Positions 1 through 7,772 of a stretch of 31,695 bases of DNA are shown here, piece after piece. Numbering within the stretch: position 1 is the stretch's first letter; each line of letters begins with the position of its first letter. Origin of the DNA: CAYNST01 sp964399955 (lineage in GTDB: Bacteria; Pseudomonadota; Gammaproteobacteria; Pseudomonadales; Cellvibrionaceae). The stretch covers positions 1-31,695 of the forward strand of contig CAYNST010000031.1 in NCBI GenBank assembly GCA_964399955.1. The letters are read 5' to 3'. Made by a program: the position numbers and the translations under genes. A model generated the notes under the pieces. It ran no database searches. It was given only the letters and a program-made list of their open reading frames with translations, and had not been told where the DNA came from.

Positions 1-41
1 GCAGATGCAATCCAATTGCCATAAATATCGGGAGAACCACT

Positions 42-524
42 ATGATGACCAACGAGCAAAAAGCCGAGATCTGGGAAAAAATCCGCCCGATCAAGGTGAC
101 GATGATGACCACTCAAGACGGCGAAGTCCTCAGGTCTCGCCCCATGCACCTGGTTCAAAAATCATTCGACGGAAAACTGTGGCTGTTCAACGACGAGCAT
201 TCACACAAAACCGTTGAAGTGCAGACTCACTCGCAGGTGAATTTGAGCTTTGCCGATATCAGCAGCCAGTGCTACGTCTCTTTGTCGGGTGCGGCCAGAG
301 TGGTTGAAGACCAGGCCAAGATCAATGAGCTTTGGAATCCGATGCTGGACGTCTGGTTCCCAAACGGTAAGGATTCACCCGAGGTGACACTGCTGGAGAT
401 TGACATAGATCACGCGGAGTACTGGGACACCACCGTTGGCAAGATGCGCCAGGTGTATGAGATGGCCAAAGCCAAAATCTCCAGCGAGCGGCCCAATATG
501 GGCGAGCACCAGCGGTTTTCATGA
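42..524 (+). CDS. PNPOx-like flavin-binding general stress protein
   Basis: A 160-residue soluble protein of the pyridoxamine 5'-phosphate oxidase-like split-barrel fold (general stress protein 26 type, COG3871). The N-terminal half reads as the usual family pattern: a short helix, a strand ending in MMTTQDG, then SRPMHLVQ and LWLFNDEHSHKT. The segment CYVSLSGAARVVED and the C-terminal EYWD motif also fit. Members bind FMN or F420-like cofactors and their substrates are mostly unknown; they are not true PdxH enzymes. The ATG at 42 follows a GGAG Shine-Dalgarno (31-34) at good spacing; the next codon is also ATG. There is no signal peptide or membrane segment. The family assignment is by motif memory, and the exact reaction cannot be inferred. 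Confidence 0.8.
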   Translation: MMTNEQKAEIWEKIRPIKVTMMTTQDGEVLRSRPMHLVQKSFDGKLWLFNDEHSHKTVEVQTHSQVNLSFADISSQCYVSLSGAARVVEDQAKINELWNPMLDVWFPNGKDSPEVTLLEIDIDHAEYWDTTVGKMRQVYEMAKAKISSERPNMGEHQRFS

Positions 525-599
525 TGATTGGCGGCGATCGTGCCAGGCTTGTGCAAAGGGCAGAAGCGTCTGCCCTGCTGTGACTGAACGAGGTGAAGC

Positions 600-1043
600 T
601 TGACTATCTGGGTTGACGCAGATGCCTGCCCCGGCGTTATCAAGGAGATTTTGGTGCGCGCCGCCGAGCGCACAAGGACGGCAACCGTGTTTATTGCCAA
701 TCGCAACACCAGCCTGCCCAATTCCCGTTATCTCAAATCCGTAACCGTGTCCGCCGGTTTCGACGTCGCCGACAACGAAATCGTGCGCCGCGCCGAGGCG
801 GGCGACATTGTCATTACCAGTGACATCCCGTTGGCAGCAGAGGTTATCGCCAAGGGCGCGCAAGTGATCAGCCACCGCGGTGAGCTTTACACCAAAGACA
901 GTATCCGAGCCCGCTTGAGCATGCGCGATTTTATGGAATCCCTGCGCAGCAGCGGGGTACAAACCGGTGGCCCACCAGCTCTGGAACTGCGGGATCGCAA
1001 GTCCTTTGCCGATTGTTTGGACAAACTTCTGGCGCAGAACTGA
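600..1043 (+). CDS. yaiI: YaiI/YqxD family protein (DUF188, PIN-like)
   Basis: A 147-residue UPF0178/DUF188 protein. The N-terminus IWVDADACPGVIKEIL is the family signature, with acidic residues placed as in PIN-like nucleases. ADNEIVRRAEAGDIVITSDIPLAAE and the Arg-rich RARLSMRDFMESLR follow the usual order, and the length matches the family (about 150). The start is a TTG at 600, preceded by GAGGTGA (590-596); no ATG fits because the conserved IWVDAD begins three codons in. It is probably cytoplasmic; its biochemical role is not established. It sits 75 bp after the PNPOx-like gene and converges with puuD, leaving only 20 bp between the two stop codons. Confidence 0.9.
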   Translation: MTIWVDADACPGVIKEILVRAAERTRTATVFIANRNTSLPNSRYLKSVTVSAGFDVADNEIVRRAEAGDIVITSDIPLAAEVIAKGAQVISHRGELYTKDSIRARLSMRDFMESLRSSGVQTGGPPALELRDRKSFADCLDKLLAQN

Positions 1044-1063
1044 CTTGCGTTTTTACTGCACTC

Positions 1064-2266
1064 TTACTGCGCCAAGGCTTGCAGAAGCGCCTGTCGTTGC
1101 TCGTCCGTCATGTTGGTGAGATTGCCCAGTGGCATATAGCCGCTGGAAACCGCTGCAGCTATGCGCGCCGCGTTGGCTTCGACCTGGGCTGCGGTTTCAA
1201 TAATCAAGCCGGCGGGTGCGGCGCTAAAACCGGCAAGTGTTGGTTGATGTGCATGGCAGTTGACACAGTGCGCCTGCACCAGCGGCATGACGGCCTGAAT
1301 GCGGTTGTGCCTTTGCTCGGTGCCATGCTGCTGTTGCTGTGTTTTTTGGGTGGACACCTGCTGCCAGGCCATGGCCGCCATCAAGGCTGCAATAACGCCT
1401 GCACAAACCAGCAGTATATGCGGCCTGAGCAAACCCCGGTTGCGCAGGTTGAAAAAGTGGCGGGCGTAGGCGGCCGTAGCCAAAATGACAATCAGCAGCA
1501 GGTCGTTGTACGGGTGCCCGTATAAAAAGCCGTAGTGATTGCTGATCATGGTGAACAGCACGGGCAGGGTGAGGTAATTGTTGTGCACCGACCGCAGCTT
1601 GGCGCATGCCATGGGCCCGCCGTCCGGTGTCTCGCCGCGTTGGAGTGCATCCAGAAACCGCCTTTGAGCCGGGATGATGCCCCAAAAGACGTTGGCGGCC
1701 ATCACCGTGGCCAACATAGCGCCCAGATGCAGGTAGGCGGCGCGATCACTGAACAGCCGCACACTGACGACACAAGCCAAGCCAATGAATGCCACCAGCA
1801 GCACAAGAAAAACCTGCGGGTGGCGTCTGGCAAGCAGACGCAGGCAAAGCTCGTAAAACAGCAGTCCGCACGCCAGAAACATCAAGCTGCCGGCAATGGC
1901 CGCCGGCACAGAGGTCAGCCACTTGTCTGCGCTCAACAGATATAATTGGGCCTGCCAGTAATAGACCACTGCCAGCAGGAGCGCCCCACTGATCCAGGTG
2001 GCGTAGGCCTCCCACTTAAACCAGTGCAGTGTCTGTGGCAAGCTTGCCGGCGCCAAACCGTACTTGCCCACCTCATAAATGCCGCCGCCGTGAACCGCCC
2101 ACAGCTCTCCTGACAAGCCACGGTCGCGTTTCTCTTGCGGTGGCTCCTGCAAACTGCTGTCCAGCCACACAAAATAGAAGGAGGCGCCCACCCAGGCAAT
2201 TCCGGCAATCACATGCAACCAACGCAGGATCAGGCTCAGCCAGTCGATCAGCAGCGTCTCCATCAT
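1064..2266 (-). CDS. puuD: urate hydroxylase PuuD (membrane domain fused to cytochrome c)
   Basis: A 400-residue integral membrane protein that hydroxylates urate to 5-hydroxyisourate and passes electrons to a cytochrome. The N-terminus (SLILRWLHVIAGIAWVGASF) begins a multi-helix DUF989 domain of about eight membrane segments running to roughly residue 310. The C-terminal tail is a single c-type cytochrome with CVNCH at 334-338 and a likely distal Met in GYMPLG. It replaces soluble uricase, and no uricase gene is present in the window. It is the last gene of the cluster: its ATG overlaps the guaD stop (ATGATG at 2261-2266), so translation is likely coupled. Its product is the substrate of UraH, encoded two genes upstream. 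The haem domain implies export of the C-terminus to the periplasm (inference). Confidence 0.92.
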   Translation of the reverse strand: MMETLLIDWLSLILRWLHVIAGIAWVGASFYFVWLDSSLQEPPQEKRDRGLSGELWAVHGGGIYEVGKYGLAPASLPQTLHWFKWEAYATWISGALLLAVVYYWQAQLYLLSADKWLTSVPAAIAGSLMFLACGLLFYELCLRLLARRHPQVFLVLLVAFIGLACVVSVRLFSDRAAYLHLGAMLATVMAANVFWGIIPAQRRFLDALQRGETPDGGPMACAKLRSVHNNYLTLPVLFTMISNHYGFLYGHPYNDLLLIVILATAAYARHFFNLRNRGLLRPHILLVCAGVIAALMAAMAWQQVSTQKTQQQQHGTEQRHNRIQAVMPLVQAHCVNCHAHQPTLAGFSAAPAGLIIETAAQVEANAARIAAAVSSGYMPLGNLTNMTDEQRQALLQALAQ

Positions 2267-3579
2267 GCCCCTCCAGCCAACTCTGATTGGTTGTAATGCA
2301 GATGGCCCATGAGGTAGGTGCGTTCAATCAAGCGTTCGTCGCCCAAGGTCATATAAACAAACAGCTCTTCTTCGATGGTGCGGGCACCTTCAAGCCGCTC
2401 GGCAATGAAGCGGTGGCGAGCGGGGTTTATTACAATGAAATCTGCCTCCTTACCCACTTCCAGATTACCAATGAAGGAGTCCAGCTTTAACGCACGCGCA
2501 GCCCCCAGGCTGCACAGGTAGAAGGCTTCCAGGGGGCCAAGTGGCGCCCCCTGCAGCTGACAGACCTTGTAGGCATCGCCCATGGTAGTGAAGGGCGAGA
2601 GGCCGGTGCCGGCACCGACGTCACTGGCAAGTGCCACGGGTATGCCGTGCGCGGCTATCTTCTGATAGTCAAACAGCCCGCTGCCCAGAAACAGGTTTGA
2701 AGATGGGCAAAAGCCGATGGCGCTGCCGCGCAGGGCAATGCGCTCGACTTCGCTGTCGCTCAGGTGAAGACAGTGGGCGAACAGGCTCTTGGCGTGGTGC
2801 AGACCAAAGCGTTCATACACATCCAGATAGTCCCGGGCAGCGGGGAAGAGCTGCTGTGTCCAGTCCAGTTCGTCGCGGTTTTCGCTGAGGTGGGTTTGCA
2901 GCCAGAGGTCGGGGTACTGCTGCAACAATTGCCCGGCGGTATGCAACTGGGTTGGGGTTGAAGTGCCGGCAAAGCGGGGGGTGATCACATAGCCCAGGCG
3001 CTGATGGCCGTGCCAACGCTGGATCAGATCCAGGCTGTCGGCCAGAGCCGATTCAGCCGTGTCCAGCAGCCCTGCGGGGGCGTTGCGGTCCATCCAAACC
3101 TTGCCCGCCAGCAGACGCATGTTGCGCCCTGCGGCAGACTGAAACAGGTGCTCGGCGCTGTGCTTGAACGCGGTGGTAAAGACCATGGCCGACGTAACGC
3201 CATGGGCCAGCAGCCATTGAATGAAGCGCTCGCTTTGCTGCTGCGAGTGGTCCGGTTCACCGAACTTCAGCTCTGCGGGAAAGGTATAGGTCTCCAGCCA
3301 GTCCAGCAACTGTTTGCCAAAAGAACCCACTACATTCAACTGCGGTGCATGCACGTGGGCGTCGATGAAACCCGCCATGATCAATTGGCCCGGCAACTTC
3401 TCGCAGGCATCCAGCGGGTAACCGGCGGCGCGATACTGCTCCGCCGTGCCCACGAAGGCCACCCGGCCGCGGTCAATGTGCAGCACGCCGTCGGCGAAGT
3501 ATTCAAAGCTGTCTTCCACTGACACGCCTGGCCGGTCACAGAAGTGTGCAATGCGGCTGCGCAGGGCATGATTGTGCAT
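2263..3579 (-). CDS. guaD: guanine deaminase
   Basis: A 438-residue amidohydrolase that deaminates guanine to xanthine, feeding the xanthine dehydrogenase encoded upstream. Metal-binding motifs appear in order: HVH at residues 75-77 in GFIDAHVHAPQ, THLSEN, AHCLHLSDSE and the late Asp in LASDVGAGTGLS. The length equals E. coli GuaD (about 439). The frame is open to 3615, but that would overlap uraH by 35 bp. The ATG at 3579 lies one base after the uraH stop and gives the family's normal N-terminus, so I chose it. The stop overlaps the puuD start. Confidence 0.93.
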   Translation of the reverse strand: MHNHALRSRIAHFCDRPGVSVEDSFEYFADGVLHIDRGRVAFVGTAEQYRAAGYPLDACEKLPGQLIMAGFIDAHVHAPQLNVVGSFGKQLLDWLETYTFPAELKFGEPDHSQQQSERFIQWLLAHGVTSAMVFTTAFKHSAEHLFQSAAGRNMRLLAGKVWMDRNAPAGLLDTAESALADSLDLIQRWHGHQRLGYVITPRFAGTSTPTQLHTAGQLLQQYPDLWLQTHLSENRDELDWTQQLFPAARDYLDVYERFGLHHAKSLFAHCLHLSDSEVERIALRGSAIGFCPSSNLFLGSGLFDYQKIAAHGIPVALASDVGAGTGLSPFTTMGDAYKVCQLQGAPLGPLEAFYLCSLGAARALKLDSFIGNLEVGKEADFIVINPARHRFIAERLEGARTIEEELFVYMTLGDERLIERTYLMGHLHYNQSELAGGA

Positions 3580-3580
3580 C

Positions 3581-3916
3581 TCAACTGCCCCTGTAGGTAG
3601 AGTAACCAAACGCATTCAACAGCAGGGGCACGTGGTAATGGCGCTGCAGATCATGCACCTTGAAGGCAATGTCGATATCGCCGTAAAAGCTTTGCTGCCC
3701 TGCGGCCGCAAGCCAGGCGTCGGCTTTGAATTGCAGGCGCCACAGCCCCTCCTGCAGCGTCCACTCGTTTCCCCAGTGCCCAATGCGGCCGTCGGCATCG
3801 GTCAGGCTGCTGGTCAAGGGAGTGGTTTGACCCGGCCGGTAAAGCGCCACCTCAAGACCGCAGGCAGGCAGGCCGTTGTGCAAGTACAGGACATGGGTGG
3901 TGATGGCCGCTTTCAT
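3581..3916 (-). CDS. uraH: 5-hydroxyisourate hydrolase (transthyretin-like)
   Basis: A 111-residue transthyretin-related protein that hydrolyses 5-hydroxyisourate to OHCU, the second step from urate to allantoin. Diagnostic features: an early THVLYLHNGLPA strand carrying the first catalytic His, a central GDIDIAFKVHD stretch and the C-terminal STYRGS, the family's YRGS signature. There is no signal peptide, so it should be cytoplasmic. Its ATG overlaps the uraD stop by four bases (ATGA), and the guaD start follows its own stop after one base. Substrate channelling within the cluster is plausible but not shown. Confidence 0.95.
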   Translation of the reverse strand: MKAAITTHVLYLHNGLPACGLEVALYRPGQTTPLTSSLTDADGRIGHWGNEWTLQEGLWRLQFKADAWLAAAGQQSFYGDIDIAFKVHDLQRHYHVPLLLNAFGYSTYRGS

Positions 3917-4416
3917 TGGTCAGGCTCCAGCATACGGGTCAGACGCAACTGGGTGATCTTCAGTTGCTCGGCGGCGGCATTGGCCATTTCCTGCACGCGG
4001 CTATTGCCAAGACGGGCCTGCAACAGTTGCAGCATCTGCAGGGCGGATTTACCGCTGGCGCAGACAATGAACATGAAACCGAACTTCTGCTCATAGGTCT
4101 GGTTCAGGTCGTGAAGCTGCTGCAGTGTCTGCAGGGGCGCATCGCCCACCTGGCCTTGCTCAACCTGGGTGTGACTCTCGTATTTCCGTTGCAGCGCCTG
4201 CATGTCGCCAATTCTGGCATGGCCGGAAAAAGCCTCCAGCCGGTCGGCGTCGTCCAGCAAGCGCCAGTGGAACTCGGCTTGGCGCGCCAGAGACTGCAGG
4301 TCGGCGAAGGGGCGGGCCTGCGTCATGGCGGCGGCCCAGCGGTGGCTGGCACAGCAGTCCAGGAAAGCGGTCAATGCCTGCTGGGCGGGTAGTTGGTTGA
4401 GCTGTAGCAATTGCAT
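3913..4416 (-). CDS. uraD: OHCU decarboxylase
   Basis: A 167-residue 2-oxo-4-hydroxy-4-carboxy-5-ureidoimidazoline decarboxylase, which forms S-allantoin. The N-terminus (LNQLPAQQALTAFLDCCASHRWAA) matches the family's opening LNxLPxxxF pattern. FSGHARIGD is the conserved HPxIGD-like active-site segment, with Ala where Pro is usual. KFGFMFIVCASGKSA matches the KFGFPFIxxxxG motif. The central QAxLxxLNxxYxxKFG region is intact. It is the first gene of the second half of the cluster, 159 bp downstream of xdhC, and overlaps uraH by four bases. The Shine-Dalgarno before the ATG at 4416 is weak. Confidence 0.92.
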   Translation of the reverse strand: MQLLQLNQLPAQQALTAFLDCCASHRWAAAMTQARPFADLQSLARQAEFHWRLLDDADRLEAFSGHARIGDMQALQRKYESHTQVEQGQVGDAPLQTLQQLHDLNQTYEQKFGFMFIVCASGKSALQMLQLLQARLGNSRVQEMANAAAEQLKITQLRLTRMLEPDQ

Positions 4417-4452
4417 AACTCGGTGTGGTTTCTCGAATCCAGTTGCGGTAAC

Positions 4453-4468
4453 CCCGGCCAGAGCCGGG
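4453..4468 (-). other. stem-loop in the xdhC-uraD gap
   Basis: A perfect 6-bp stem (CCCGGC/GCCGGG) with a 4-base loop lies in the 159-bp gap between xdhC and uraD, the only sizeable gap inside the purine cluster. No U-tract follows on the minus strand, so it is not a canonical terminator. It could cause attenuation or processing between the xdhABC and uraD-puuD halves. No gene is seen in the gap. Confidence 0.3.
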
Positions 4469-4575
4469 AAGAGCGTTGTATGCAGTTACGTTCGTCCCTT
4501 TGCGGCGGGTTGCGGGCGGTTTTGGCGGCTTAACCCGGGAGCTGACCGGCCGGGGCGCCTGGCAATCCTGCAGCA

Positions 4576-5415
4576 TCAACTGTCCTCCCTGAGCAGGTTT
4601 TGCGGCATGTCCTGCCACCGCACGCCCCGGGTTTCGAGCGTTTGGCCAGTGTGGCTGCGTTGAATGATTTGCGCCGCAATGGACACCGCCACTTCCATCG
4701 GACGCTTGCCGGGCACCGCAGGCAGGCCCACCGGGCAATGCACCGCAGCAATGGCCGCCTCGCTGAAAGACGCCGTGCGCAAGCGTTTGGCAAAACGCAG
4801 GGCTTTGGTTTTGGAGCCAATCAACCCTATGAAGCCGCAGTCCTTGCGGTCCAGCAATGCTTCTATCAATTGGTAATCCAAAGCGTGATCGTGAGTGAGC
4901 ACCAGCGCGTAGTCGCCAGGAGACAGCCTGGCCACATGATCTGTGAGGCGGGGCTGGCAGACCTTGTGGATATTTCCCGGCAACTGCGTTGGAAACTGCT
5001 CTGCACGACTGTCTACCCACTGCACCCGCACCGCCAGACCGGCCAGAATAGTGACCAAAGCCTGCGCCACATGGCCGGCGCCGAACAAATGAATCTGCAG
5101 TGACTTGACCGCCTGACACTCCAGCAGCACGGTAACACTGCCACCGCAACACTGACGACTTTTGCTGGACAGCGGGAAATGCTCCACCCGCTGACAGGAA
5201 ACCCCGGCGGCCAGCAGCTCGCGGGCGTGCGCCTGTACCTGGTACTCCAGTTGGCCGCCGCCCAGGCTGTCGTAAGTGCGGTCGGCGGTCACCAGCATCT
5301 TGCTGCCACTGCCGCGCGGGGTGGAGCCCTGGGTATGCAGCACGGTGGCCAGCACCCAGGGCTGGCCGCTCTGCTGACATTCAGCCAGTGCCTGATACCA
5401 GGGCAGTTGGATCAC
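4576..5415 (-). CDS. xdhC: xanthine dehydrogenase accessory protein XdhC
   Basis: A 279-residue molybdenum-cofactor chaperone that inserts the sulfurated cofactor into XdhB; it is not part of the mature enzyme. The N-terminal XdhC/CoxI domain carries LATVLHTQGSTPRGSGSKM and DSLGGGQLE. A Rossmann domain follows (IHLFGAGHVAQALV, VLTHDHALDYQLIEALL, GFIGLIGSKTKALRF), then the family's end HCPVGL and EVAVSIAAQII. The open frame extends to 5559, but the extension lies inside xdhB. A GTG at 5415 overlaps the xdhB TGA as GTGA and gives a normal N-terminus, so it is the likely start. Confidence 0.92.
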   Translation of the reverse strand: MIQLPWYQALAECQQSGQPWVLATVLHTQGSTPRGSGSKMLVTADRTYDSLGGGQLEYQVQAHARELLAAGVSCQRVEHFPLSSKSRQCCGGSVTVLLECQAVKSLQIHLFGAGHVAQALVTILAGLAVRVQWVDSRAEQFPTQLPGNIHKVCQPRLTDHVARLSPGDYALVLTHDHALDYQLIEALLDRKDCGFIGLIGSKTKALRFAKRLRTASFSEAAIAAVHCPVGLPAVPGKRPMEVAVSIAAQIIQRSHTGQTLETRGVRWQDMPQNLLREDS

Positions 5416-7772
5416 GATGCCAGGCCCGGTTGTTGGCCACTCTGAAAAGCCTGTGCCGCTTGCAGGCATAAAAAGACCTGTTCTGCGGTGGCCGGGGCGG
5501 CAAGCGGCGGGCTGTAGCGGTAATCGGTCAGGCTGGCGCAGGCGTCCCGCAGCGCGCACCAGGCAGAGATGGCCAGCATAAACGGCGGTTCACCCACTGC
5601 TTTGGAGCGGTAGACCGTGGCCTCCGGGTTGGGGGACTGGTAGAGCGCCACATGGAAGCGGTCGGGCACATCGGCGGCGGTGGGGATTTTGTAGTTGGCC
5701 GGACTGTTGGAGAGCAGGCGGCCGCGATCGTCCCAAACCAGTTCTTCAGTGGTGAGCCAGCCCAGGCCCTGCACAAAGCCGCCCTCGATCTGGCCAATGT
5801 CTATGGCGGGGTTCAGTGACTCGCCCACATCGTGCAGTATGTCCACCTGGGTAAGCCGGTATTCGCCCGTTAAGGTATCCACCAGCACCTCCGATACCGA
5901 GGCGCCATTGGCAAAATAAAAAAACGGCCGGCCCTGACCCTGATCCCGGTTGTATTCAATTTTGGGTGTGCGGTAAAAACCACTGGCAGAGAGCGACACC
6001 CGGTGCAGATAGGCCAGTTGAATAAATTCTTCAAACGCCACCGACTCCTTGCCCAGCCACAGGCGGTCCCGCTCCAACTGCACCTTGGCGCGCGCCACAC
6101 CAAAATGCGTTGCGGCAAAATCCAGCAGGTTCTGTTTTAACTTGCCCACCGCGTCCAGTGCGGCCAGACCGTTCAGATCCGTGCCGGATGAGGCGGCCGT
6201 GGGGGAGGTGTTGGGTACCTTGTCGGTGCGGGCGGCGCTGACCATGACCCGCTTGAGATCCACCCCCAGGCCCCGGGCTACGATTTGCGCCACCTTGGTG
6301 TAAAGCCCCTGGCCCATCTCCGTGCCGCCATGGTTCAGATGAATACTGCCGTCGGTGTAGATATGCACCAGTGCGCCGGCCTGGTTCAGGTGCTTGGCGG
6401 TGAAGGAAATACCAAACTTGACCGGCGTCAGTGCCAGCCCTTTTTTGAGCCACTGGTTGCTGCGATTGAACGCGGTAATCGCCTGCCGCCGCTCACGGTA
6501 ACGGGAACTTGCCTCCAGTTGCTCGACCAAGGCTGGCAACAGATGCTGTTCAATGCGCTGCCCATAATGGGTGGTATCCTGTCCGGGCCGATAAAGGTTC
6601 AACTTGCGCACATCCAATGGGTCCTTGCCCACTCGGCGGGCAATGTCGTCCATGATCATCTCGGTGCCCAGCATGCCCTGCGGGCCGCCAAAGCCGCGAA
6701 AGGCGGTGGCGGACACCACATTGGTGCGCAGGCGGTAGCCGGTGATTTCGCAGGCGGGCAGGTGATAACTGTTGTCGGCGTGCAACATGGCCCGGTCGAC
6801 GATGGCGTCGGAGAGGTCAGCGCTGCAACCGCACACCCCGGCCAGCTGCATCTGCGCCGCCAGCAGTCGGCCCTCCGTATCAAAGCCAACGCGATAGCGA
6901 TTCCAGAAGGCGTGCCGCTTGCCGGTTTGTTGCATGTCATCGCGCCGTGGCATGCGGTACTTGACCGGTCGGCGGGTGCGTGCTGCTATCACCGCCGCCA
7001 TACACGCCAGCGCCGCAGCTTGGGATTCCTTGCCGCCAAAACCACCCCCCATGCGCCGCACCTCGACCTGCACCCGGTTCAGGGGCAGCGCCAACACGCT
7101 GGCTACCAGCTTTTGCACCTCGCTTGGATGTTGTGAGGAGGAATAGACATGCATGCCGCCGTCTTCGTTGGGCACGGCCAGGGCCACTTGACCCTCCAGG
7201 TAAAAATGCTCCTGCCCGCGAATGTGTAATTCGGCCTGCAGTTGAAGTGCTGCGCCCGCCAGCGCAGTCTGAAGCTCGCCGCGTTGAATTCGATGGGTAG
7301 GGCGCACGAATGCCTCTTCGGCCAATGCATCCTCAGCCTGCAGCAGAGGCCGCAAAGGTTCATACAGCACCGTGGCCAGTCGGACCGCAGCGCTTGCCGC
7401 CTGCAGGCTGGTCGCGGCTACTGCAAACAAGGGCTGCCCGTAATACACAACTTCGCCGCGCGCCAACAGCAGGTCGCCATCAAACACCGCAGCCACATCC
7501 GGATTGCCGGGGATGTCGTCCACGGTGATGACATCCACCACCCCAGGCGCCTTGCGTACCTCGCTCACATCCACGCTCAGCAGACGCGCGCGCGCGTACT
7601 GTGACTGACCGGTGGCAAGGTGCAATTGATTGGGCCACTCGGGAATGTCATCAACATACTGTGCCCGGCCTGTAACATGTTTTACGGCCGACTCGTGCGC
7701 AATGGCTTCGGGAGGTGAGGTGGGTTGCAGTCCCGGTGACGGCACGGATTGGCGGGACGGCAACTTACGCAC
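5412..7772 (-). CDS. xdhB: xanthine dehydrogenase, molybdopterin-binding subunit
   Basis: A 786-residue catalytic subunit that oxidises hypoxanthine and xanthine to urate. Motifs in order: the a/b hammerhead domain (about 25-135), RGQEHFYLEGQ (185-195), GGGFGGKE (242-249), RGFGGPQG (359-366), HGGTEMGQGL (481-490) and VGEPPF, with the catalytic base at Glu728. The length is typical for a split XdhB. It overlaps xdhA by 8 bp and xdhC by 4 bp, so the three genes form one translationally linked unit. It is cytoplasmic, in complex with XdhA. Confidence 0.96.
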   Translation of the reverse strand: MRKLPSRQSVPSPGLQPTSPPEAIAHESAVKHVTGRAQYVDDIPEWPNQLHLATGQSQYARARLLSVDVSEVRKAPGVVDVITVDDIPGNPDVAAVFDGDLLLARGEVVYYGQPLFAVAATSLQAASAAVRLATVLYEPLRPLLQAEDALAEEAFVRPTHRIQRGELQTALAGAALQLQAELHIRGQEHFYLEGQVALAVPNEDGGMHVYSSSQHPSEVQKLVASVLALPLNRVQVEVRRMGGGFGGKESQAAALACMAAVIAARTRRPVKYRMPRRDDMQQTGKRHAFWNRYRVGFDTEGRLLAAQMQLAGVCGCSADLSDAIVDRAMLHADNSYHLPACEITGYRLRTNVVSATAFRGFGGPQGMLGTEMIMDDIARRVGKDPLDVRKLNLYRPGQDTTHYGQRIEQHLLPALVEQLEASSRYRERRQAITAFNRSNQWLKKGLALTPVKFGISFTAKHLNQAGALVHIYTDGSIHLNHGGTEMGQGLYTKVAQIVARGLGVDLKRVMVSAARTDKVPNTSPTAASSGTDLNGLAALDAVGKLKQNLLDFAATHFGVARAKVQLERDRLWLGKESVAFEEFIQLAYLHRVSLSASGFYRTPKIEYNRDQGQGRPFFYFANGASVSEVLVDTLTGEYRLTQVDILHDVGESLNPAIDIGQIEGGFVQGLGWLTTEELVWDDRGRLLSNSPANYKIPTAADVPDRFHVALYQSPNPEATVYRSKAVGEPPFMLAISAWCALRDACASLTDYRYSPPLAAPATAEQVFLCLQAAQAFQSGQQPGLAS

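Noticed and set aside
4160..5380. Open minus-strand frame of 406 codons across xdhC and uraD
   Set aside because: It overlaps two well-supported genes in another frame, and its translation is the Arg/Gly/Pro/Ala-rich kind typical of a shadow frame in GC-rich DNA.
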